A stretch of 16,894 nucleotides of DNA, taken from assembly GCA_964424635.1 (NCBI GenBank), contig CAYRJC010000018.1, forward strand, positions 1-16,894, read 5' to 3'. The stretch is from UBA920 sp964424635 (GTDB lineage: Bacteria; Patescibacteriota; Doudnabacteria; UBA920). Below the pieces are notes generated by a model. It ran no database searches. It was given only the letters and a program-made list of their open reading frames with translations, and was not told the origin of the DNA. A program made the position numbers and the translations under genes. Below, one piece after another: positions 1 to 5,429 of this stretch (its first letter is position 1; the number at the start of each line of letters is the position of its first letter).

Positions 1-326
1 TTTTGTCTATCTTTTATTGCATAAAATATTGGTAATACAGGGTCGGTAACAGCATATACTGCTCTCTTGTTTCCCGATTTTTTATGGGCATCGTTAGCTT
101 GTTGGGGTTCTAAAACATCCAGATCTTCTCCTGATCCATGCAGTAAAAAGTTTTTATTCTTGGTAATATATCTCAGAAATAACTCTTTTGGGTATGGTAA
201 ATCATAGTCTATATAACCACCTTGTTTTTTCTTATCGTTCTCAAAAGATTTAATGAGTGATTCAAAAGCATACTCTCTTTCGATTGACTCAATTTCTTTA
301 GATTGTGTTTCAGATTCATTATTCAT
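1..326 (-). CDS. Hypothetical protein, N-terminal part; possible ADP-ribosyltransferase-like fold
   Basis: This reading frame opens at ATG 326 and continues through the left edge of the window, so only the first 108 codons are visible and the C-terminus is missing. The first 35 residues are charged and probably helical. They are followed by YPKELFLRYI and then the run FLLHGSGEDLDVLEPQQA (about residues 60-77) and AVYAVTDPVLPIFYAI (about 89-104). A His-Gly-Ser turn followed about 28 residues later by a VYAVTD strand resembles the start of some ADP-ribosyltransferase-like folds, but the diagnostic C-terminal residues lie outside the window, so no function is assigned. A -10 box TATACT (333-338) sits 6 nt before the ATG, so the mRNA is probably leaderless. 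The gene reads away from the tRNA-Gly locus, and the assembly gap at 357-366 hides its -35 region. Confidence 0.6.
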   Translation of the reverse strand, partial: MNNESETQSKEIESIEREYAFESLIKSFENDKKKQGGYIDYDLPYPKELFLRYITKNKNFLLHGSGEDLDVLEPQQANDAHKKSGNKRAVYAVTDPVLPIFYAIKDRQ

Positions 327-356
327 AATTTTAGTATAACAAAAAACAGCTTGATC

Positions 357-366
357 NNNNNNNNNN
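357..366. other. Assembly gap (10 N)
   Basis: There are ten undetermined bases, most likely a placeholder of unknown true length. The gap lies between the terminator of tRNA-Gly and the promoter of the left-edge gene, so it may hide that gene's -35 element. Confidence 0.98.
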
Positions 367-386
367 TATTTTTATTTTGTCTAAAC

Positions 387-413
387 AAAAAACTCCCCTT
401 TAGGGAGAGTTTG
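387..413 (-). terminator. Rho-independent terminator after tRNA-Gly
   Basis: Read on the minus strand, AACTC-T-CCC, a TAAA loop and GGGGAGTT form a hairpin with one bulge, followed directly by a T run. It begins about 5 nt after the encoded CCA of tRNA-Gly and would end that transcript. Confidence 0.7.
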
Positions 414-417
414 ATGC

Positions 418-491
418 TGGAGCGGCTAAGGGGAATCGAACCCCTATCCCTTCCTTGGCAAGGAAGAGTTCTACCATTGAACCATAGCCGC
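418..491 (-). tRNA. tRNA-Gly(GCC)
   Basis: All four arms fold. The acceptor GCGGCTA pairs with TAGCCGC, the discriminator is T and CCA is encoded (418-420). The anticodon stem CTTCC/GGAAG closes the loop TTGCCAA with anticodon GCC, and the T-arm is GGGG-TTCGATT-CCCC. Length is 74 nt. The 5' end lies only 4 nt downstream of the stop codon of the HTH/LAGLIDADG-like gene, so it is probably processed from a shared transcript unless a promoter lies inside that gene. Confidence 0.97.
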
Positions 492-495
492 ACGT

Positions 496-1191
496 TTATA
501 TAGTTTTGGTAATTCCTTCGAGCCAACCCATTATTTTATGGAATAATGCCGTATCATTCACTCGAATTTGGACAGTTCCGTAAGGTAATATATTAAAAGG
601 TCGTTTTCCTTGGCTAGATTTGCTGACCCCATAGTAAAACTTTTCGAAACGTTCTCTGGGAATTCTAGTCAATTTTGACCAAAATTGCAAGAGCTGATCG
701 GAATTGTGGTGTTTAAAGATTCTTAATCCGGCCTTAATCTTATTTTCCTCTACTTCACATATTTCTCTTAAAAAACGTAAAAAGATTGCTATTAGTTTTG
801 GATCAGAGTTTGATAGGCTAACTGGATGGTATGATCTTTCTACTCCATTTTTAACTATTGGTCTTTTATAACCCTCTCCCCAATATAATGCCACGCCTAG
901 AATTAATAACTCTTGTTTAGAGATTTTCTTTATTTCACTACTAGCGGCTTGTCTAATAACTTTTGCTTTTTCCTTGGCTAATTGTGTTTGCAGCTTATTC
1001 CTTTTTATTAATCCTTTTAGTGACCCCTCTTTTGTAAGATCATTTAATCTTTTACGGGCGGTATCAGATAACTGCAAATCTTTTAACCAACCTGAAAGAG
1101 TGCTTTTAGGAACCCCTAAAATCCTGTTTATTTCTGTGTAACTTTTACCAGTCAATCTAAGTTTTAAAACCTTTTCTTTATCGTTTCTCAT
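496..1191 (-). CDS. Helix-turn-helix protein with LAGLIDADG-like motif (homing-endonuclease-like)
   Basis: From ATG 1191 the product is 231 aa. An upstream ATG at 1215 would add 8 residues but lies upstream of the promoter's -10 box, so it is rejected. Residues 12-38 form a resolvase-type helix-turn-helix (GKSYTEINRILGVPKSTLSGWL). Residues 97-109 (LILGVALYWGEGY) match the shape of a LAGLIDADG helix ending in an acidic residue and glycine, followed by a region with SLSNSDPKLIAIFL. Proteins of this HTH plus YWGEG layout are common in CPR genomes and are usually annotated as LAGLIDADG-like or hypothetical; DNA-cleaving activity is not shown here. Only one clear LAGLIDADG-type motif is visible, so it would have to act as a dimer if it cuts. 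A -10 TATAGT at 1198-1203 lies 6 nt before the ATG. It sits between an intron-containing tRNA-Phe and tRNA-Gly. Confidence 0.8.
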   Translation of the reverse strand: MRNDKEKVLKLRLTGKSYTEINRILGVPKSTLSGWLKDLQLSDTARKRLNDLTKEGSLKGLIKRNKLQTQLAKEKAKVIRQAASSEIKKISKQELLILGVALYWGEGYKRPIVKNGVERSYHPVSLSNSDPKLIAIFLRFLREICEVEENKIKAGLRIFKHHNSDQLLQFWSKLTRIPRERFEKFYYGVSKSSQGKRPFNILPYGTVQIRVNDTALFHKIMGWLEGITKTI

Positions 1192-1197
1192 AACAGT

Positions 1198-1232
1198 ACT
1201 ATAAGTATAGCACATTGGTACGAAAATGCTAA
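1198..1232 (-). promoter_or_regulatory. Promoter of the HTH/LAGLIDADG-like gene
   Basis: Two overlapping -10 boxes are visible on the minus strand. TATAGT (1198-1203) lies 6 nt before ATG 1191. TATACT (1204-1209) has a 17-nt spacer to TTAGCA (1227-1232, 4/6 match to TTGACA). Either start gives a leader of 0-6 nt without a Shine-Dalgarno site. Confidence 0.55.
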
Positions 1233-1234
1233 TA

Positions 1235-1264
1235 TAAAAAACAACAAACTCTTGTTGTTTTTTA
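1235..1264 (-). terminator. Rho-independent terminator after the tRNA Leu-Val-Phe block
   Basis: On the minus strand AAAAACAACAA, a short loop and TTGTTGTTTTTT form an 11-bp hairpin ending in T residues, starting 3 nt after the CCA of tRNA-Phe. It separates the tRNA block from the promoter of the next gene. It is A/T-symmetric and could work in both directions. Confidence 0.7.
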
Positions 1265-1266
1265 TG

Positions 1267-1548
1267 TGGTGCCCCGGGTCAGAATTGAACTGACGACACG
1301 ACGCTCTTCCTGCGTCATTTTGGACTATATCATCTTCCTTAATAAGGAAGTCGGGCGCTTTTGTAGGGTTATTGTTGGGCTCACCTACTAGTCTCTACAC
1401 CTTCCAAGAAGTATTAACCCGTTCTTGGCTTGGCTCGGGATTGTCTAAATTTTTAGATGTTCCCCGAGTTCACCCGATTTGCATTATGAAATTACTCTCA
1501 CATGGCCCGAAGATTCAGGCGTCTGCTCTACCACTGAGCTACCAGGGC
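1267..1548 (-). tRNA. tRNA-Phe(GAA) interrupted by a group I intron
   Basis: The 5' exon is 1517-1548 (32 nt) and the 3' exon is 1267-1309 (43 nt). Joined, they give a 75-nt tRNA. The acceptor GCCCTGG pairs with CCGGGGC, the D-arm is GCTC-AGTGGTA-GAGC, and the anticodon stem is GACGC/GCGTC with loop CT-GAA-GA. The variable loop is GTGTC, the T-arm GTCAG-TTCAATT-CTGAC, the discriminator A, and CCA is encoded. Anticodon GAA and the GTGTC variable loop fit tRNA-Phe. The 207-nt insertion lies after U33, immediately before the anticodon. Without splicing the anticodon arm cannot form normally. It is the last gene of the Leu-Val-Phe cluster. Position 37 is G, where many tRNA-Phe have A. Confidence 0.92.
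1310..1516 (-). ncRNA. Group I self-splicing intron in tRNA-Phe
   Basis: The intron is 207 nt with no ORF. P1: exon GCCU (1517-1520) pairs with GGGC (1505-1508), with U.G wobble at the 5' splice site. P10: UCUUC (1509-1513) pairs exactly with the 3' exon start GAAGA (1305-1309). P2: UGAGA/UUUCA with a GUAA loop (1487-1500). P3: UCGGGUG (1471-1477) with CGCCCGA (1351-1357). P4: CUCGGGG (1462-1468) with UCCCGAG (1434-1440). P5: UCUAAA/UUUAGA. P6a: CCAAGAA/UUCUUGG (1404-1428). P7: GACUA (1389-1393) with UAGUC (1323-1327). P8: the CTTCCTTATTAAGGAAG hairpin (1334-1350). The last base is G, the expected omega-G. A GUAGG/CCUAC hairpin (1364-1388) between P7 and P3 looks like P7.1, which points to an IA-like layout, although the GTGTAGAGACTA segment also resembles bacterial IC3 tRNA introns. 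Subgroup is uncertain; class is near certain. Confidence 0.93.
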
Positions 1549-1579
1549 TTACAAATTTTTGCACATAATAGTAGTGCAA

Positions 1580-1656
1580 TGGTGGGCGGTACAGGATTCG
1601 AACCTGTGACATCTTCGGTGTAAACGAAGCGCTCTGACCAGCTGAGCTAACCGCCC
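1580..1656 (-). tRNA. tRNA-Val(TAC)
   Basis: The tRNA is 77 nt. The acceptor GGGCGGT pairs with ACCGCCC, the discriminator is A and CCA is encoded (1580-1582). The D-arm is GCTC-AGCTGGTCA-GAGC, the anticodon stem CTTCG/CGAAG with loop TTTACAC (anticodon TAC), and the T-arm ACAGG-TTCGAAT-CCTGT. It is the middle gene of the Leu-Val-Phe cluster and has no intron. Confidence 0.97.
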
Positions 1657-1672
1657 TTGTATTTTTAGTATT

Positions 1673-1759
1673 TGGTGCCCAGGAGAGGACTTGAACCTCC
1701 ACGGGATTGCTCCCACATCCACCTCAAGGATGCGCGTATACCAGTTCCGCCACCTGGGC
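1673..1759 (-). tRNA. tRNA-Leu(GAG)
   Basis: This is an 87-nt class II tRNA. The acceptor is GCCCAGG/CCTGGGC, discriminator A, with encoded CCA (1673-1675). The anticodon stem CATCC/GGATG carries loop TTGAGGT, anticodon GAG. The long variable arm has stem GGGA/TCCC with a GCAA loop, and the T-arm contains TTCAAGT. It is the first gene of the cluster. A possible -10 TACAAT at 1790-1795 lies about 30 nt upstream. Confidence 0.96.
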
Positions 1760-1871
1760 GTATGTAGGGCATTTCTAAAAATCTTTCTAATTGTACTCTA
1801 TTGGTTAAAAAAAATCTAGTCTTCTGATGATAAAATTGATATTCAGTTAAAAGTAATTATTTATAGACGGA

Positions 1872-2822
1872 CTAAATAACTTCCCAACGTCCATTAGGGG
1901 TTTTAGCTAACTTACCTATCATAGAGAATCCTGCTGCTAGTTTGTGACCGCCACCTCCTAATTTTTTAGCAATTTTTTGTACATCCACACCTTTATACTC
2001 TTCACTTCTGAGACTTCCCTTTACTAACTCCCCGTCTTCTTTTAAAAACATGGCAAATTTAGCCTCTGGTACTTTGTTTAACGTTTCTACTACACCTTCA
2101 AAGTCTGCTAGTTCTGGGTTATCAAGTTTTTGTAATTGTTCCGTAGTAATAACTGAGTAAATTACTTCGTTGTCAGGATTGAAATAAGAATTTTTTAGAG
2201 CTTCTCCCCAAGCCTTTAAATGTTTTGGTGTCGCATTATTAAAACTATGTTTGCTTATCTGACTAATTCTGGCACCACTCTTCATTAGCTCTCCTGCTGC
2301 TGATAAAGTACTGGCTTGTGTGTTGGCATGCATTAACAGACCTGTATCAGTAATTATTCCAGTTAGTAAACAAATTGCCATTTGATTGTTGATATTCCAA
2401 TTACAAAATTTAAAAAAATCGAAAACCAGTTCTGCAACTGATGACTTTGTTGGGTCAACTACATTAATATGACCGTAATTTTTGTTATCAACGTGGTGAT
2501 CGAAATTTATTATTGGAATATTTAAGTTTTCAATTTTAGAATTACCAACTCTGGATAATGCAGAACACCCCGAGACTATAAGTAAATCAAAATTATCAGA
2601 ATTAATATCTTCTGTTACTTCGTCGGCCATTGGTAGATGCATTAGTCTGGTTGGTACTCCACCTGTTGTAGATATAGTAACTTTTTTACCCTCTTCTTTT
2701 ATAGAATGAGCTAAAGCTAAAACCGAACCAAGATCATCACCATCGGTTCTTTCATGGGTAGTGAACAAAATATTATTAGAAGATTCTATTAAGTTTTTTG
2801 CTTGCTCAAAATTTAGATGCAT
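1872..2822 (-). CDS. nrnA: DHH/DHHA1 phosphoesterase, NrnA-like (nanoRNase/pAp phosphatase family)
   Basis: The product is 316 aa, the normal size for NrnA, which degrades short oligoribonucleotides and removes the 3' phosphate from pAp in the cytoplasm. Motif I is H23-x3-D27-G-D29-x3-S33, the signature Asp-His-His is residues 108-110 (FDHHVDN), motif IV contains D159 (GIITDTG), and the C-terminal DHHA1 domain has GGGGHKLAAGF at 289-299. The usual motif II aspartate is missing: where the family has a D-(C/T)-x-(D/N) run before a conserved SR, this protein reads VSGCSALSR, so the metal-binding Asp aligns with Gly85. The nucleotide sequence here is clean. It lies 51 nt after rbfA on the same strand, the usual infB-rbfA-nrnA order, and no separate terminator is seen between them. 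Activity is therefore uncertain; the family call is firm. Confidence 0.87.
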   Translation of the reverse strand: MHLNFEQAKNLIESSNNILFTTHERTDGDDLGSVLALAHSIKEEGKKVTISTTGGVPTRLMHLPMADEVTEDINSDNFDLLIVSGCSALSRVGNSKIENLNIPIINFDHHVDNKNYGHINVVDPTKSSVAELVFDFFKFCNWNINNQMAICLLTGIITDTGLLMHANTQASTLSAAGELMKSGARISQISKHSFNNATPKHLKAWGEALKNSYFNPDNEVIYSVITTEQLQKLDNPELADFEGVVETLNKVPEAKFAMFLKEDGELVKGSLRSEEYKGVDVQKIAKKLGGGGHKLAAGFSMIGKLAKTPNGRWEVI

Positions 2823-2873
2823 ATAGTAATTAGTCCTATAGAAGTTGATTTTATAATTAATAAAATAGTTTGG

Positions 2874-3263
2874 TTAATTTTTATTTTCTTCTTCGGTTTC
2901 TTCTTTATTTACCTTTTCGATTAATTCGTTAATGTGTTGAGCGTAGCGTGGGGATGTATCTAAGAAAAACTGAATCCGTGGCGTTAATTTCATTCCTAGC
3001 TTGGCATTAATTTCTCCTTGAATATCATAAATGTTATCGTTTAGAATTTTGAAGATTTTATCATCATCGCCACCAACAATAGAAATCCAGATTTTTGCCC
3101 ATCGTGAATCGCCACTTACTTCAACTTGGCTTACAGTTGCTAGCCCATCTTGGGTTTTTAAGTACGGCAAGATTGCTAATCCAACCATTTGTTGTAGTAG
3201 AGAATTTAGCTTAGGAATTTTATTCGGATTTTTAGGAGTTTTTTGCTTCATATTTTTATTCAA
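2874..3263 (-). CDS. rbfA: Ribosome-binding factor A (RbfA)
   Basis: RbfA is a small KH-like protein that binds the 30S subunit and helps mature the 5' end of 16S rRNA. The product is 129 aa from TTG 3263 or 125 aa from ATG 3251. Visible family features are the N-terminal helix with LNSLLQQMVGLAILPYL, the strand RWAKIWISI, and the C-terminal LTPRIQFFLDTSPRYAQHINELIEKV, the most conserved RbfA region. The start is ambiguous. ATG 3251 is the conventional choice, but the TTG lies exactly 6 nt after the -10 box, the same geometry as leaderless ATG starts elsewhere in the window. It follows infB by 100 nt but is separated from it by a strong terminator and has its own promoter. nrnA follows 51 nt downstream. 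Confidence 0.9.
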   Translation of the reverse strand: MNKNMKQKTPKNPNKIPKLNSLLQQMVGLAILPYLKTQDGLATVSQVEVSGDSRWAKIWISIVGGDDDKIFKILNDNIYDIQGEINAKLGMKLTPRIQFFLDTSPRYAQHINELIEKVNKEETEEENKN

Positions 3264-3269
3264 TTGTTT

Positions 3270-3298
3270 ACTATATCAAATCATAATTATTATATCAA
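3270..3298 (-). promoter_or_regulatory. Promoter of rbfA-nrnA
   Basis: On the minus strand TTGATA (3293-3298), a 17-nt spacer and TATAGT (3270-3275) form a near-consensus sigma-70 promoter. It lies just after the infB terminator, so rbfA-nrnA can be transcribed separately from infB. Confidence 0.7.
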
Positions 3299-3325
3299 GT
3301 AGTTATAATAATAATTTTTATATAA

Positions 3326-3355
3326 TTAAAAAAACCGGCCGAGGCCGGTTTTAGT
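3326..3355 (-). terminator. Rho-independent terminator after infB
   Basis: AAAACCGGCC and GGCCGGTTTT form a 10-bp GC-rich inverted repeat (3331-3352), followed on the minus strand by a T run. It starts about 10 nt after the infB stop codon. The flanking A and T tracts could also let it work on the plus strand. Confidence 0.85.
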
Positions 3356-3362
3356 TCGTAGA

Positions 3363-5303
3363 TTATAAACTTTTTTGCTTTAGATTTTCTTCAAAACTTT
3401 CTATAATGTCACCAACCTGCATTTTGTAACTAGTCTTTATTTTCATACCAAATTCATTTCCACGGGCAATTTCTTTGGTTTCAACCTTATTTTGTTGAAG
3501 TTCTAAAATTTCACCTCGAGCAAGTTCTTGGTACTGGCCTTCCTCGTCTTTTTTAACAATAGCTAATTGTTTATTCTTGCGCATTTCTCCATCTAAAACT
3601 TCCCCACCGATAATCATTAATGATTTTTCTGTTCGGAAAATAGCTAATATTTTTGCACGACCGAAAACTTTCTTTTCCATTTCTGGTGTAAACATTTCGA
3701 CAACCGCACTAGTAACGTTTTCTAGTAATTCATAAATTACGTCATAGTTATCTACGTTTACTTTTTTCTGCTTAGCTAGATTGATTGCTTTCGGGTTAGT
3801 CTTTACGCGGAAAGCAATAACATTAGCTTTAGAGCTTTCGGCAAGTAAAATGTCATTTTCATTAACTTCACCAATACCTTCACTTAAGACATTGATTTGG
3901 ACTTCGTCATTTTTTAATTTAGTAAATGATTGTTTGATTGCTTCTAATGATCCAGCTACATCTGCTTTTAAAATTAAATTTAGAGCCTTACTATCAGAAT
4001 CAAGTTTTAATTTAGAGCGAACAGTTAAGCGTCTGCTGTGTTTTAATTTTTGAGCAGTGACTCCAATATCTCGAGCTTGTTCTAATGTTTCATTTGTTTG
4101 TAAGATATCTCCCGCTTCTGGAAGGTCAGAAAAACCAGAAACAACAACTGGTGTTGATGGTCCAGCAATTTTTAATTTTTTACCATGTTCGTCTTCCATA
4201 GACTTTACTTTTCCATAACCAATTCCAGCAACCATAATATCACCAATGTGAAGACTGCCGTTTTGAATAATAACAGTTGCAACTGGACCTTGTCCCTGTG
4301 ACAAATGAGATTCGATTACGGTACCTAATAGTTGTCCTTTTGGATTAGCGGTGTAATTTTCTACTTCTGCTTGAAGTAAGACCATTTCTAAAAGCTTATC
4401 GATTCCGATTTTTTGTTTGGCAGAAATTTCCACTGCAATTGTTTTACCGCCCCAGTCTTCTGTTAAAATTCCATGTTCAGCAAGCTCTTGTTTAACTTTT
4501 GGAATGTTAGCCCCTTCTTTATCGATTTTATTAATCGCAACAATGATAGGGGTGTTAGTAAACTTTGCTCTATTAATAACTTCGATAGTTTGTGGGCGAA
4601 CGCTGTCATCAGCAGCTACTACTAAAATAATTAAATCAGTAACATTGGCACCACGAGCACGCATTTCTACAAAAGCTTCATGACCAGGAGTATCTAAAAA
4701 GGTGATTTGTTTTCCATCTTTTTTTACTTTATATGCTCCGATATGTTGAGTGATCCCGCCTGATTCTCCGCCTACTACATCGGTTTCTCTGATTGCATCT
4801 AGTAAGGTAGTTTTTCCATGATCAACATGACCCATTACAGCTACAATTGGTGCGCGTTCGATTCTGCTTTCATCGGTTTCTAAGGCTAATTGTTCCTGTA
4901 AAAAACCAGCTCCGAATTCTTTAACTTCGGAAGTTTGCTCGCTGCTGACATTAAAGCCTAAGTCTTGAGCAATAATACTTGCGGTTTCGAAATCAACTTC
5001 TTCGTTAATAGTTGCCATTACTCCATTCATAATCAAAGTTTTTATGACTTCGGTAGCAGGGAGTTTTAGTAATTCGGCAAAATCTCTAACTTTAATAAAT
5101 GCTGGTAAGGAGATGTTTTTTGGGGTAGTGTCTTTTGGCTTTTCTTCTTGTTTGGTTTTGCCTAAAGCTTGAGAAATTTGTTTAGCAAGATAATTATCTA
5201 TCTTATTTGCACGAGGAGAAATGTTAAAACCAGCTGCGTTTGCTTTGGTGCGCAGCTCTTGAACAGACATATTTAACTCGTGTGATAGTGATGATAGATT
5301 CAT
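3363..5303 (-). CDS. infB: Translation initiation factor IF-2
   Basis: IF-2 is the GTPase that brings initiator fMet-tRNA to the 30S P site and promotes subunit joining. The product is 646 aa, shorter than the long enterobacterial form because the linker is reduced. The N-terminus carries two small IF2_N-like helical units (about residues 1-42 and 70-117). The GTPase domain has GHVDHGKT (158-165), DTPGH (204-208) and NKID (258-261). Domain II and the C-terminal domain follow, including the late KADVAGSLEAI segment. The start ATG 5303 follows TAAAAT by 9 nt, so the leader is very short. It lies between an sppA-like gene and rbfA but has its own promoter and terminator, so it appears monocistronic. 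Confidence 0.98.
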   Translation of the reverse strand: MNLSSLSHELNMSVQELRTKANAAGFNISPRANKIDNYLAKQISQALGKTKQEEKPKDTTPKNISLPAFIKVRDFAELLKLPATEVIKTLIMNGVMATINEEVDFETASIIAQDLGFNVSSEQTSEVKEFGAGFLQEQLALETDESRIERAPIVAVMGHVDHGKTTLLDAIRETDVVGGESGGITQHIGAYKVKKDGKQITFLDTPGHEAFVEMRARGANVTDLIILVVAADDSVRPQTIEVINRAKFTNTPIIVAINKIDKEGANIPKVKQELAEHGILTEDWGGKTIAVEISAKQKIGIDKLLEMVLLQAEVENYTANPKGQLLGTVIESHLSQGQGPVATVIIQNGSLHIGDIMVAGIGYGKVKSMEDEHGKKLKIAGPSTPVVVSGFSDLPEAGDILQTNETLEQARDIGVTAQKLKHSRRLTVRSKLKLDSDSKALNLILKADVAGSLEAIKQSFTKLKNDEVQINVLSEGIGEVNENDILLAESSKANVIAFRVKTNPKAINLAKQKKVNVDNYDVIYELLENVTSAVVEMFTPEMEKKVFGRAKILAIFRTEKSLMIIGGEVLDGEMRKNKQLAIVKKDEEGQYQELARGEILELQQNKVETKEIARGNEFGMKIKTSYKMQVGDIIESFEENLKQKSL

Positions 5304-5312
5304 AACTTATTA

Positions 5313-5341
5313 ATTTTACGGTAAAACAGGCAAAAAAGCAA
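5313..5341 (-). promoter_or_regulatory. Promoter of infB
   Basis: On the minus strand TTGCTT (5336-5341), a 17-nt spacer and TAAAAT (5313-5318) lie 9 nt upstream of the infB ATG. It predicts a transcript with a 0-3 nt leader. The T run of the sppA terminator lies directly upstream. Confidence 0.6.
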
Positions 5342-5415
5342 GTAAAAAACTGTCAATTTATAATGGTATGAATAATTGAATTCATATTTATAAATTGACA
5401 GTCGTATAGTTTTTT
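5342..5415 (-). terminator. Long AT-rich hairpin, probable sppA terminator
   Basis: CTGTCAATTTATAA (5350-5363) and TTATAAATTGACAG (5388-5401) are a perfect 14-bp inverted repeat. The 24-nt loop holds a second stem, ATTCATA/TATGAAT, so the whole segment can fold into one long rod. On the minus strand it follows the sppA stop by about 30 nt and is followed by a T run. A T run also flanks the other side, so it may act in both directions. Confidence 0.7.
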
Positions 5416-5429
5416 GGACTAAATGTAGA

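Noticed and set aside
303..526. Open frames on both strands over tRNA-Gly
   Set aside because: They cross the N gap and the tRNA and have no protein-like composition.
1310..1516. Archaeal-type (bulge-helix-bulge) tRNA intron
   Set aside because: The insertion lies at 33/34 instead of 37/38, and the P1, P10 and P7 pairings and terminal G are those of group I introns.
1372..1623. Plus-strand open frame of 83 codons across the tRNA-Phe/tRNA-Val region
   Set aside because: It is antisense to the group I intron and two tRNAs, which fully explain the sequence.
1484..1702. Minus-strand open frame of 72 codons over tRNA-Val
   Set aside because: It runs through the tRNA-Phe 5' exon, tRNA-Val and part of tRNA-Leu; no protein signal.
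4417..4683. Plus-strand open frames inside infB and sppA (also 3781-4053 and 5719-5910)
   Set aside because: They are antisense shadows of strongly conserved coding sequence.
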